From Paludibacteraceae bacterium (GTDB taxonomy: Bacteria; Bacteroidota; Bacteroidia; Bacteroidales; Paludibacteraceae): a stretch of DNA of 48,158 nucleotides. Under the pieces are notes generated by a model. The model did not search any database. It was not told the DNA's origin and saw only the letters and a program-made list of their open reading frames with translations. Where the stretch lies: positions 1-48,158 of the forward strand of contig CAJOKE010000027.1 of assembly GCA_905235225.1 (NCBI GenBank), in the 5' to 3' direction. Numbering within the stretch: position 1 is the first letter of the stretch; each line of letters begins with the position of its first letter. The translations under genes and the position numbers were made by a program. Shown one piece after another: positions 25,102-33,392 of the stretch.

Positions 25102-25965
25102 ATGAAAAAAGGGTTATTAGCAGTGGTGTTATTAGCGACCGCAATGATTGCTAAAGCGGAAGTGAATTTTGCATACGATGCAGGAGCCGAATTAGTGAGT
25201 GCCTACATATGGCGCGGACAATACAACGGCGGTTTGAGTCTTCAGCCGGATTTGGAAATCGGTTTTGACGGAGAACATTCTTCATTCCGTGCAGGCGTAT
25301 GGGGAAATATCGGTGCGTCGGACTGGGGCTTCCGAAAGGGTCTTCCGATTGATGAAGAAGCCGACTATAATCCCAACACGTATTTTGTTCCCGAGTTGGA
25401 TGTAATACTATCCTACTCTATTTACGGTGCGAGTGTCGGATTGAACCACTATTATTATTGCGACGGGTCCAACTTTTTCTCATGGCAGAAGATGGAGAAG
25501 ATCATCGAAGACGGCAACACCAGTGTGACCGAGGTATGGTTAGGGTATAATTTTGCGGAGTGGATCAGCGACAAGCTTGACCTTCATGTCAACTGGAATA
25601 CAACTGTAGCCGGTAACGATTTTGTATGGGACGATGAAGATAATGCGAAACGTGCGTGGAGCAGTTACCTGGAAGTAGGTGCCGGATTTACGTTTGAGAA
25701 GATCGGTTTATCCGCGAGTGCGGAACTCGGCATGTCTCCGTGGGCAAGTGATATATACGGGAATGAGAAATTTGCCGTTATCAATATCGGTGCGCGTGTT
25801 GAGAAGGAATTTGATCTGGATGCATGCAGCCTGAGTGTATTTGTACAAGGCAACATCAATCCAGACGGTCTAAACAAGGACAACGCTTACATCAAGGCGT
25901 CCGGTGATGACAAGTTATATAACCAGAAGCTGAATGGTGTTATCGGCTTGGGTATCTGGTTTTAA
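25102..25965 (+). CDS. Predicted outer-membrane beta-barrel protein (second paralogue)
   Basis: A 287-residue paralogue of the preceding gene, with signal peptide MKKGLLAVVLLATAMIAKA. Shared landmarks in the same order are SAYIWRGQYNGGLSLQPD, WGNIGASDW, SSYLEVGAGF, LGMSPW and FAVINIG. It ends GLGIWF, a terminal aromatic as expected for a barrel's last strand. The ATG at 25102 is preferred to a TTG 15 bases upstream. The pair probably arose by tandem duplication, and the substrate or role is unknown. Confidence 0.72.
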   Translation: MKKGLLAVVLLATAMIAKAEVNFAYDAGAELVSAYIWRGQYNGGLSLQPDLEIGFDGEHSSFRAGVWGNIGASDWGFRKGLPIDEEADYNPNTYFVPELDVILSYSIYGASVGLNHYYYCDGSNFFSWQKMEKIIEDGNTSVTEVWLGYNFAEWISDKLDLHVNWNTTVAGNDFVWDDEDNAKRAWSSYLEVGAGFTFEKIGLSASAELGMSPWASDIYGNEKFAVINIGARVEKEFDLDACSLSVFVQGNINPDGLNKDNAYIKASGDDKLYNQKLNGVIGLGIWF

Positions 25966-26016
25966 TCGTGCAAATAACCAATTAAATCAATATTAACCAT
26001 TAAAAACATTAAGCGT

Positions 26017-27024
26017 ATGAAAAGAACTCGAACACTGATTGCATTAGGTTTGACGCTTTTAGCCGCCTGCCTGTTGATTTTCCTGCCCGGTTGCAAAGGC
26101 AAGAAGTACTACTTCAATGAGGGATTGGTATTCGGAACGTATTACAACATCCGCTACGAGGCGTCCCAAGATTTTGAAAATGAGATAACCGCCGAGTTGG
26201 CCCGGATGGATTCGTCCCTGAGCATATTCAACAAGGCGTCCATCATCTCTCGTATCAACCGCAACGATGATGTATTGACAGATTCATTGTTTGAGACTAT
26301 GTTCAAGACAGCAGTGGAGGTGACCAAGATGAGCGACGGCGCATTCGACATCACCTGCGGTCCGCTGGTAAACATATGGGGATTCGGTCCTGACGGTATC
26401 GGTTACAAGCCGACCCAGCACCAGATAGACAGTATTCTGCAATTCGTCGGGTTCCAATATGTCGAACTGGACGAGCAGGAGCACCGTATCATGAAGATGG
26501 ACACCCGAATCCAGATGGATGCAAGTGCTTTGGCGAAGGGGTACGGATGTGACATCATTGCCGCCCTTCTGCGTGAAAAAGGCTGTGAGAACTACCTTGT
26601 AGATATAGGCGGTGAAGTGGTAGCCAAAGGTTTGAATGACAAGGGCGAGAAATGGAAACTCGGAATCACCAAACCGATAGATGACCCGACCGGTGAGATT
26701 CAGGAAGTTGAAGACATCATCCAATCCGATGACATTTGCATAGCATCCTCAGGCAACTACCGCCGCTTCTACTATGACGGCGGTGAGCGTCGCAGCCACA
26801 CAGTAGATCCGCGTAACGGTTACCCTGTGAACCACAATGTATTGAGTGCCACAGTAGTAGCGAAGAGCGGTATTATGGCAGACGCATTGGCAACCGCCTG
26901 CATGGTAATGGGTGAAGAAAAAGCAATGGAAATGATTGAAGCAACAGACGATTGCGCCTGCCACCTTATCCTATCAGAAGGGGACGGCACCCGTGTAGTT
27001 GTTTCATCACGGTGGAATTATTAA
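26017..27024 (+). CDS. apbE: FAD:protein FMN transferase (ApbE lipoprotein)
   Basis: ApbE attaches FMN covalently to Thr residues of flavoproteins such as Nqr and Rnf subunits, outside the inner membrane. It has a lipobox (FLPGC, about residue 26). The family motifs are VFGTYYNIRY, MDSSLSIFNK, GAFDITCGPL, MDASALAKGYGCD (about 168-180), VDIGGEVVAKG and HTVDPRNGYPV. The length of 335 residues is normal. No Nqr or Rnf genes are in the window, so its targets lie elsewhere. The gene ends 19 bases before the likely bamD start. Confidence 0.94.
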   Translation: MKRTRTLIALGLTLLAACLLIFLPGCKGKKYYFNEGLVFGTYYNIRYEASQDFENEITAELARMDSSLSIFNKASIISRINRNDDVLTDSLFETMFKTAVEVTKMSDGAFDITCGPLVNIWGFGPDGIGYKPTQHQIDSILQFVGFQYVELDEQEHRIMKMDTRIQMDASALAKGYGCDIIAALLREKGCENYLVDIGGEVVAKGLNDKGEKWKLGITKPIDDPTGEIQEVEDIIQSDDICIASSGNYRRFYYDGGERRSHTVDPRNGYPVNHNVLSATVVAKSGIMADALATACMVMGEEKAMEMIEATDDCACHLILSEGDGTRVVVSSRWNY

Positions 27025-27043
27025 AAAGATACTTGACAATACG

Positions 27044-27847
27044 TTGAAACGCCAACTATTGATATTAGGAACACTGCTGGTACTTCTCACAAGTTGCGGG
27101 GAGTACCAACAGGTTCTCAAATCCCGTGATCCGGATTATAAGTTCCAAAAGGCGTTGGAATATTTCAATCTGAAGGAATACGGCAAGGCACAGACCTTAT
27201 TTGATGATGTCGCATCGTATTACAAAGGAACGGAACGCAGTGAAGATGTGCTGTGCTATTTAGCACGCACCAATATGGGGCAAAAGTCTTACACAAATGC
27301 CGCAGACTATTATGCCGCATACATACGTAACTATCCCAAGGGGAAGTACATAATCGAGGCACGCTTTCAGATGGGTCACTGCTATTATCTTGACTCACCG
27401 GATGCCCGTCTTGATCAGGAAATAACGAGAAAAGCGATTGATGCCTTTACGCAATTTGTCGAACTGTACCCCGCCAGTCCGTATGCCGAGCAGGCTTACA
27501 CGGAGATGGGGGAGATGTATGACAAGTTAGCATACAAGGAGTACCTAAGCGCGAAACTATACTACAACCTCGGCACCTACCTTGGCAACAACTATGAAAG
27601 TTGCGAGATTATTGCAAAGAACGCATTAAAAGATTATCCGAGCAACAGTTATCAAGAGGAGTTAAGTTGGCTGGTATTTACAGCCAAATACCAACAGATG
27701 GTCAACTCCTTCGAAGAGAAGAAAATTGACCGTGCGAGAGACACCCAAGATGAATATTACAGTTTCATCACGGAGTTTCCGAACTCAAAGCACCGCAAGG
27801 ATGCAGACAAATTATTCAAAGAAATCGGCAAGGTTTTACATGATTAA
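27044..27847 (+). CDS. bamD: Outer membrane assembly lipoprotein BamD
   Basis: BamD is a TPR lipoprotein of the Bam complex, which folds outer-membrane barrels. It has a lipobox (LLTSCGEYQQ, Cys about residue 18) and TPR repeats through residues 45-250 (phrases KFQKALEYFNLKEYGKAQTLF, YYAAYIRNYPKGKY, FITEFPNSKHRKDADKL). There is no in-frame ATG. A TTG at 27044 gives a normal 267-residue prolipoprotein. A TTG at 26999 would add 15 residues overlapping apbE. I prefer 27044 but the start is uncertain. It precedes the omega-like gene and coaBC, an order known in Bacteroidetes. Confidence 0.85.
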   Translation: MKRQLLILGTLLVLLTSCGEYQQVLKSRDPDYKFQKALEYFNLKEYGKAQTLFDDVASYYKGTERSEDVLCYLARTNMGQKSYTNAADYYAAYIRNYPKGKYIIEARFQMGHCYYLDSPDARLDQEITRKAIDAFTQFVELYPASPYAEQAYTEMGEMYDKLAYKEYLSAKLYYNLGTYLGNNYESCEIIAKNALKDYPSNSYQEELSWLVFTAKYQQMVNSFEEKKIDRARDTQDEYYSFITEFPNSKHRKDADKLFKEIGKVLHD

Positions 27848-27900
27848 GTCATTGTCAAAACCACAATAATACAGTAAATGAACAAATCGTAAATAAATTT

Positions 27901-28233
27901 ATGGATTACAAAAAAACAAAAGCCCCGAAGACAACTATCACCCGTGATTTGAACCAACTGACGGAGAAAGTAGGCAACGTGTATGAAACAGTTGCCATTA
28001 TCGGAAAACGTTCCAATCAAATTGCCAGTTCCCTGAAGAAGGAGTTGGACACGAAACTACAAGATTTCGCGATGCCGCAAGACACACTGGACGACACCTT
28101 TGAGAACCGCGAACAGATTGAGATTTCGCGCAGCTATGAGATTCTTCCCAAGCCGACATTGATTGCCACGCAGGAGCTTCTTGATGACGAATTGGTATTC
28201 CGCATCGGAAGCAAGGATGACCAATTGAAGTAA
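27901..28233 (+). CDS. rpoZ: RNA polymerase omega-like subunit (Bacteroidetes type)
   Basis: A 110-residue protein matching the Bacteroidetes omega form. It starts MDYKKTKAPKTTITRDLNQL, followed by NVYETVAIIGKRSNQI (the omega-like helix). A C-terminal segment, NREQIEISRSYEILPKPTLIAT, then follows. Omega helps assemble RNA polymerase and in other phyla carries part of the ppGpp site. It overlaps the coaBC start by one base (TAATG). Confidence 0.8.
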   Translation: MDYKKTKAPKTTITRDLNQLTEKVGNVYETVAIIGKRSNQIASSLKKELDTKLQDFAMPQDTLDDTFENREQIEISRSYEILPKPTLIATQELLDDELVFRIGSKDDQLK

Positions 28234-29456
28234 TGCTGGAAGGCAAGCACATATTAGTCGGTATAAGCGGCGGCATAGCCGCATACAAGATACCAGACCT
28301 TATTCGCCGATTACGGAAAGAAGGAGCCGAAGTGAAAGTGACGACCACCAAGCACGCCTTGGAGTTCGTCACTGAACTTACGTTACAGACGCTAAGCGGG
28401 AATAAAGTTTACACCGATGTGTTTGCCGCCATCAACGAGCATTCCACGGAGCATATATCCCTACCCGACTGGGCAGACGCTATGATTATCGCCCCCGCGA
28501 CCGCTAATGTGCTTGGCAAGATGGCGCATTCAATAGCAGATGACGCATTAACGACCACTTTCTCAGCCATGCGGAAGCCCGTTGTCATTGCGCCTGCGAT
28601 GAATGACAAGATGTACGCCAATGCTGCGACACAAGCCTCTATCGCCACGTTGGCAGCATGGGCAAACATCACGATGCTGGATTGTGCGTCAGGAGAATTA
28701 GCCTGCGGGACAACCGGGAAAGGACGAATGCAAGAAACAGATGCCATTCTTGAGGCAGTGCGTTACGCATTGACCACAAAAGACATGGCAGGGATGGATG
28801 TACTCATTACAGCAGGTCCGACACAAGAACATTTTGATCCTGTGCGATATATCAGCAACCACTCTACCGGCAAAATGGGAACAGCAATAGCCCATGAGTG
28901 TCTAAGACGCGGTGCCAAAGTGACTTATGTCTGCGGTCCGGTTTGCTCCATGCCCCAAATGCCCATACTATGGACAGATCAGGCAGAGACAGCACAATTA
29001 ACCATTGTGTCCGTAACCTCTGCAAAGGAAATGGAAGAAGCTGTTTTAAGCGTGTCCGGGAAAGCACACCTTATTATATTATGTGCTGCAGTAGCAGATT
29101 TCACCCCGCTACATTACACAGACGAAAAGATAAAAAAAGCAGCCGGTCAAACGACCCAGATACTGGAACTGAAACTGACAACAGACATTGCGGCAACACT
29201 TGGAGAACAAAAGAAAGAAGGACAAGTGATTGTCGGATTCGCGCTTGAGACCACCCATGAGCAATCCAATGCACAGCACAAGCTTGAGTCGAAGAATTTG
29301 GACTATATTGTTTTGAACTCACTGCGTGATGCCGGTGCAGGCTTCGGTTATGACACCAACAAAGTGACCATTTACGGTGCCGATGGCACAAAAAAAGACA
29401 TTCCCCTTCTTTCGAAAGAGAATGTCGCACGGGAAATTATTTCCGTTATTCTCTGA
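28233..29456 (+). CDS. coaBC: Bifunctional phosphopantothenoylcysteine decarboxylase/phosphopantothenate-cysteine ligase
   Basis: CoaBC carries out two steps of coenzyme A synthesis. The N-terminal flavoprotein decarboxylase (CoaC, residues 1 to about 185) shows ILVGISGGIAAYK, PATANVLGKMA, APAMN and the ACGTTGKGRM substrate-clamp motif. The ligase (CoaB, about 190-407) shows VLITAGPTQEHFDPVRYISN and STGKMG. The length of 407 residues is normal. It ends 4 bases from the convergent DUF3276 gene, and both stop codons lie in one 10-base palindrome (29454-29463). Confidence 0.95.
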   Translation: MLEGKHILVGISGGIAAYKIPDLIRRLRKEGAEVKVTTTKHALEFVTELTLQTLSGNKVYTDVFAAINEHSTEHISLPDWADAMIIAPATANVLGKMAHSIADDALTTTFSAMRKPVVIAPAMNDKMYANAATQASIATLAAWANITMLDCASGELACGTTGKGRMQETDAILEAVRYALTTKDMAGMDVLITAGPTQEHFDPVRYISNHSTGKMGTAIAHECLRRGAKVTYVCGPVCSMPQMPILWTDQAETAQLTIVSVTSAKEMEEAVLSVSGKAHLIILCAAVADFTPLHYTDEKIKKAAGQTTQILELKLTTDIAATLGEQKKEGQVIVGFALETTHEQSNAQHKLESKNLDYIVLNSLRDAGAGFGYDTNKVTIYGADGTKKDIPLLSKENVAREIISVIL

Positions 29457-29460
29457 TTAA

Positions 29461-29868
29461 TCAGTCATTACCTTTAATCAAACGATTCAAGAAACCACGC
29501 CGAGGTTTTTCTTCGTTGTTGGTTTGTGCTGCCGTTTCCGGTTCTTTTGTCTCCGATTCATCTTCTTTCGGAGTCCACTCCTCACGATCCTCAATAGCAC
29601 CGACTTGCGCTTTGACAAAGTTCATGACATCCTCAAGTCCTTCGGTGAAATGTCTGAAATCCTCTTTGTAAAGGAACACTTTGTGTTTCTCGAATTGAGG
29701 GGCTTCATCTTCAGCACCTGATTTTTTCTTACTCTCCGTAATACAGAGATACAAATCCTCATTACGCGCTTTCTTTACATCCAAGTAGTAAATGCGCTTC
29801 CCTGCTTTGACCGCCCGTGAATACACGATTTCGGGTTCGCGTCGGTCTTCAAATCTGCGTTCTTCCAT
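29461..29868 (-). CDS. DUF3276 family PUR-alpha-like nucleic-acid-binding protein
   Basis: A 135-residue protein. The PUR-like domain occupies about residues 1-95: MEERRFEDRREPEIVYSRAV, KRIYYLDVKK and KHKVFLYKEDFRHFTEGLED. An acidic Glu/Pro-rich linker and a basic tail (PRRGFLNRLIKG) follow. Bacterial PUR-alpha homologues bind single-stranded DNA or RNA. Their role in Bacteroidetes is not established. The ATG at 29868 is used because the frame continuing to 30000 crosses the promoter and the start of nusB. Confidence 0.85.
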   Translation of the reverse strand: MEERRFEDRREPEIVYSRAVKAGKRIYYLDVKKARNEDLYLCITESKKKSGAEDEAPQFEKHKVFLYKEDFRHFTEGLEDVMNFVKAQVGAIEDREEWTPKEDESETKEPETAAQTNNEEKPRRGFLNRLIKGND

Positions 29869-29901
29869 CTTAAAAAAGTATATTGTTTTCAAAAATATGT
29901 G

Positions 29902-29932
29902 CAAAAGTACTACTTTTTTTGCATATATCAAA
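29902..29932 (-). promoter_or_regulatory. Promoter of the DUF3276 gene
   Basis: On the minus strand, TTTG (29932-29929), a 19-base spacer and TACTTTTG (29909-29902) fit the consensus. It overlaps the nusB promoter on the other strand. Confidence 0.72.
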
Positions 29933-29949
29933 ATATTTTTATAATTTTG
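29918..29949 (+). promoter_or_regulatory. nusB operon promoter
   Basis: TTTG (29918-29921), a 20-base spacer and TAATTTTG (29942-29949) fit the consensus. The leader to the nusB ATG is about 47 bases. The divergent DUF3276 promoter shares 15 bases with it. Confidence 0.72.
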
Positions 29950-30001
29950 CGCGATATTTCGGTAGTAAGCCGAACAAGAACGAAAGTCAAACAAGACCAT
30001 A

Positions 30002-30955
30002 ATGATAAACAGGACACTGGTTCGAACCCGCGTAGTACAGACGCTTTATGCGTACTACCAATGCGGCGACAAAACGCCTTTAACGGCACAAAAGGAATTA
30101 TTACGTAGTTTTTCTGACACGTACAGTTTGTATTTCATGTTGCTTGCATTTGTGAATGAGCTAACCGATTATGCGAATAATCAGATTAGCGAAAACATAG
30201 CCCGTTCGCGTGCTACTCACACAAATTACAAGCCCAACCGCAGGTTTGTAGAGAATGCGTTTGCAAAGCAATTGTTTGACAACCGAATGCTGCGTCATTA
30301 TACGGATGACCAGCATTTAAGTTGGGAAGCAGGGAATACAGTATTCAGCAGCATCTATGCCCAATTACAGGAAGCCCCGTATTACAAGCAATACATGTCT
30401 CTTTCGACCGTGACATACAACGATGAAAAGCAAGTATGGCGAAAGATTATGTCGGAGTTACTCCCCTCAAATGATGATATGATTTCCGCATTAGAGGAAT
30501 TAGAAGTCGCTCTTGACCACCAGAATTGGGTGGTTGATTTAGATATAGTTTTGTCCTATGTAGTAAAGACTATCCGGCAATTCCGCGAGGAGAACGGTGC
30601 AGATCAGCAGTTGCTGCAAATGTTCGACAACGAAGACGAATTAAAATTTGCGCAAGAACTTTTACGTCAGACCATTGCACACCGCGATGAATCGCTTGAC
30701 ATGGTGAACAGCCACCTTAAGAACTGGAACGCTGACCGCATAGCGTATATGGATACCATTATTTTGCAAACGGCATTGGCGGAATTACTGTATTTTCCCG
30801 AAATTGCGCTGGAAGTTACCCTGAATGAATATATTGAGATTGCCAAAGAGTATTCGGGGGACAAAAGCTATCTATTTGTCAATGGTATATTGAATGAAAT
30901 ATTGCTGGAACTGAAACGAAGCGGAAAATTATTAAAAGCATTAACTCTTAAATAA
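30002..30955 (+). CDS. nusB: Transcription antitermination protein NusB (long Bacteroidetes form)
   Basis: NusB binds boxA RNA with S10 in antitermination complexes for rRNA transcription. The N-terminus MINRTLVRTRVVQTLYAYY and the C-terminal NusB fold (DRIAYMDTIILQTALAELLYFPEIALEVTLNEYIEIAKEYS, residues about 240-300) are typical. At 317 residues it is about twice the E. coli length. The long middle region is normal for this phylum. It is the first gene of a run of eight going to 37872 with no gap longer than about 11 bases. Confidence 0.9.
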   Translation: MINRTLVRTRVVQTLYAYYQCGDKTPLTAQKELLRSFSDTYSLYFMLLAFVNELTDYANNQISENIARSRATHTNYKPNRRFVENAFAKQLFDNRMLRHYTDDQHLSWEAGNTVFSSIYAQLQEAPYYKQYMSLSTVTYNDEKQVWRKIMSELLPSNDDMISALEELEVALDHQNWVVDLDIVLSYVVKTIRQFREENGADQQLLQMFDNEDELKFAQELLRQTIAHRDESLDMVNSHLKNWNADRIAYMDTIILQTALAELLYFPEIALEVTLNEYIEIAKEYSGDKSYLFVNGILNEILLELKRSGKLLKALTLK

Positions 30956-30963
30956 CAACAAAT

Positions 30964-31290
30964 ATGTTCAATCTTATTCTTTTACAAGAGCCTGCACAGC
31001 AAGGCAACACATGGGGTTTCTGGATTATGATGCTCCTTGTTTTCGTGGTATTTTATTTCTTCATGATTCGTCCACAGACCAAGAAGCAAAAAGAATTGCA
31101 AAAGCAACGCGATGCAATGAAAAAAGGCGACAAAGTAGTAACGGCCGGCGGTATTTACGGTGAAATCAAGGAAGTTCAGGACACTGCACTTCTAATAACC
31201 GTTGCCAAAGATGTGACAATCAAGGTGGATAAGAACAGTGTCTATGTAACAGCAGACGATGCCCAACAAGCTCCGAAAGAAGACAAATAA
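30964..31290 (+). CDS. yajC: Preprotein translocase subunit YajC
   Basis: YajC is a small membrane partner of SecDF in protein export. A short N-terminal region is followed by one transmembrane segment (about residues 17-37, FWIMMLLVFVVFYFF). The conserved MIRPQTKKQKE follows, then KKGDKVVTAGGIYGEI. The length of 108 residues is normal. The stop overlaps the next start by one base (TAATG). Confidence 0.94.
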   Translation: MFNLILLQEPAQQGNTWGFWIMMLLVFVVFYFFMIRPQTKKQKELQKQRDAMKKGDKVVTAGGIYGEIKEVQDTALLITVAKDVTIKVDKNSVYVTADDAQQAPKEDK

Positions 31291-32249
31291 TGGGGGTCAC
31301 GTGGCTTGATGATATTAAACATTATTTTAAGCAACGACTAACGTTACAGGAGTCGCTGGTTTTTTTGTTCTTTTTGGCTCTTGCCAGTTTGATTTGGTAC
31401 GGACATGCCATGAACTCAGTCCGTAATGCGATGTTAGGCGTATCCGTAAGCTATAAAGGGATACCAGACAACATCGTATTCAGTGACACGTTACCGGATG
31501 TGATATACGTAGAGGTACGCGATGCCGGCAAACGGTTAAAGAGTTACGGCAACCATTTGGAAGTGTCTTTTGATTTGAGCAACCAAATCATAGGACACCA
31601 AGGAGAAGTGAATATTACAACCGATTTGATTCGTAATAGCATTACCACGATTCTGCAAGGTACAACCAAGTTACAAAACATCCAACCGGAGCAGATTTCG
31701 GGTAATTATTACCGGCAACAAAGCAAAGAGGTTCCAATCCGGCTGGTTGCATCACCTTCCCCCGCTGCCCAATACCAGTTAGTAGGCGATCCCAAAATCA
31801 CCCCGTCAAAGATTACCATTTACGGACAAAAAGCTCAATTGGACAGTATTCATTTCATCGCCACGATTCCTCTTACAGTTTCAGAAATCAAAGACACTCT
31901 ACAGGTTACAGCGACATTATCATCGCCTGCCGGTATCCGGTTGGCGGACAATCACATCACTGTTACGTACATTGCCGAACAATTTACAGAGAAAGTTCTG
32001 ACCATGCCGATTACCGCCCATGGGGTTCCTGCCGCGACTCATCTGCGTTTATTTCCGTCAGAGGCGGCAGTGCATCTACGTGTCGGAGTATCCCATTTCA
32101 ACGAGGTAAGCGAGCGTGATGTCCATTTATACTGTGAGTACCCTCATGCCCCAGTAGAGAAACTACCTGTAATCATCCAATGTACCAATCCGTATGTGAC
32201 TTTTAGCCGCTGTACGCCGGCAAGTGTAGAATTTTTAATTGAAAAATAA
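31290..32249 (+). CDS. YbbR-like domain protein
   Basis: A 319-residue protein with an N-terminal transmembrane anchor (about residues 22-38, SLVFLFFLALASLIWY) and a large outer region of YbbR-type beta domains (phrases VSVSYKGIPDN, LPDVIYVEVRDAGKRL and PSKITIYGQKAQLDSI). In Firmicutes, YbbR (CdaR) regulates a cyclic di-AMP synthase. No disA/cdaA homologue is next to it here, so that role is not implied. It is linked to yajC by a one-base overlap, as is usual in Bacteroidetes. Confidence 0.82.
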   Translation: MGVTWLDDIKHYFKQRLTLQESLVFLFFLALASLIWYGHAMNSVRNAMLGVSVSYKGIPDNIVFSDTLPDVIYVEVRDAGKRLKSYGNHLEVSFDLSNQIIGHQGEVNITTDLIRNSITTILQGTTKLQNIQPEQISGNYYRQQSKEVPIRLVASPSPAAQYQLVGDPKITPSKITIYGQKAQLDSIHFIATIPLTVSEIKDTLQVTATLSSPAGIRLADNHITVTYIAEQFTEKVLTMPITAHGVPAATHLRLFPSEAAVHLRVGVSHFNEVSERDVHLYCEYPHAPVEKLPVIIQCTNPYVTFSRCTPASVEFLIEK

Positions 32250-32250
32250 G

Positions 32251-33381
32251 ATGCGTAAGATTCAAATGGTTGATTTGCAGACGCAATATCAGCACATCAA
32301 ATCAGAAATAGACCGCGGTATAGCAGAAGTGATTGAATCAACCGCTTTTATCAAGGGTCCCAAGGTTGCAGAATTCCAACAACATTTAGAGCAATACACC
32401 GGTGCGAAACATGTGATTCCTGTCGGCAACGGAACGGATGCCCTTCAAATAGCATTAATGTCACTTGGTTTGAAACCGGGTGATGAAGTTATCACTCCTA
32501 CTTTTACATTTATAGCGACAGCAGAAGTTGTTGCACTGTTAGGACTGACTCCTGTGGTGGTTGATGTAGATTGGGAAACGATGAATATCTCCGTAGATGG
32601 TATTCGCAAGGCAATTACCCCAAAAACAAAAGCCATTGTACCGGTTCATTTATTCGGTCAGTGCGCCAATATGGAAGCCATCATGTCACTGGCACACGAA
32701 CATCAGCTGTATGTTGTCGAAGACGCATGTCAGGCGATTGGTGCCAAGTACACCTTTGCAGACGGCAGCGTCAAGCAGGCAGGCACAATAGGCAATATAG
32801 GATGTACAAGTTTCTTTCCGTCAAAGAACCTTGGTTGCTATGGTGACGGCGGTGCCATTTTCACCAATGATGACACATTAGCCGAACGCATGAAAGCAGT
32901 AGCCAACCACGGTTGTTTTGTACGTTATCATCACGATTTTGTAGGAGTCAATTCCCGTCTGGACAGTATCCAAGCCGCCATACTGGATGCCAAACTGCCG
33001 CACCTGAACGAGTATATTGCAGCCCGGCAACATGCAGCAGCATACTATGACAAAGCCTTTGCAGGCAATCCGCACATATTGATTCCCGGACATGAAGCAA
33101 ACAGCACTCATGTCTATCACCAATATACTTTGCGCCTGCAAGATGTCAACCGTGACGAAGTCAAGGCGGAACTTGCAAACCGCAATATTCCTGCCATGAT
33201 ATACTACCCTATTCCACTGCATTTGCAAAAAGCATATCAAGACCCGAGGTATAAGAAAGGAGACTTCCCCGTGGCAGAACGTCTGATGAACTGCGTTTTA
33301 TCATTACCTATGCACACGGAGTTGGATAACGAGCAGTTGGAATACATTACCCAAAATGTAATTGAAACAGTCAACCGTTAA
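32251..33381 (+). CDS. DegT/DnrJ/EryC1/StrS family aminotransferase
   Basis: A PLP-dependent sugar aminotransferase family protein of 376 residues. Family landmarks are VGNGTDALQIAL, TPTFTFIATAEVV, VHLFGQCANM, VEDACQAIGA and SFFPSKNLGCYGDGG with the PLP lysine (about residue 188). The substrate, a nucleotide-linked keto-sugar, cannot be read from the sequence. No other sugar or polysaccharide genes are next to it. The ATG at 32251 follows the YbbR stop directly and is preferred over an in-frame TTG at 32239. Confidence 0.9.
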   Translation: MRKIQMVDLQTQYQHIKSEIDRGIAEVIESTAFIKGPKVAEFQQHLEQYTGAKHVIPVGNGTDALQIALMSLGLKPGDEVITPTFTFIATAEVVALLGLTPVVVDVDWETMNISVDGIRKAITPKTKAIVPVHLFGQCANMEAIMSLAHEHQLYVVEDACQAIGAKYTFADGSVKQAGTIGNIGCTSFFPSKNLGCYGDGGAIFTNDDTLAERMKAVANHGCFVRYHHDFVGVNSRLDSIQAAILDAKLPHLNEYIAARQHAAAYYDKAFAGNPHILIPGHEANSTHVYHQYTLRLQDVNRDEVKAELANRNIPAMIYYPIPLHLQKAYQDPRYKKGDFPVAERLMNCVLSLPMHTELDNEQLEYITQNVIETVNR

Positions 33382-33392
33382 ACATCACGTAA

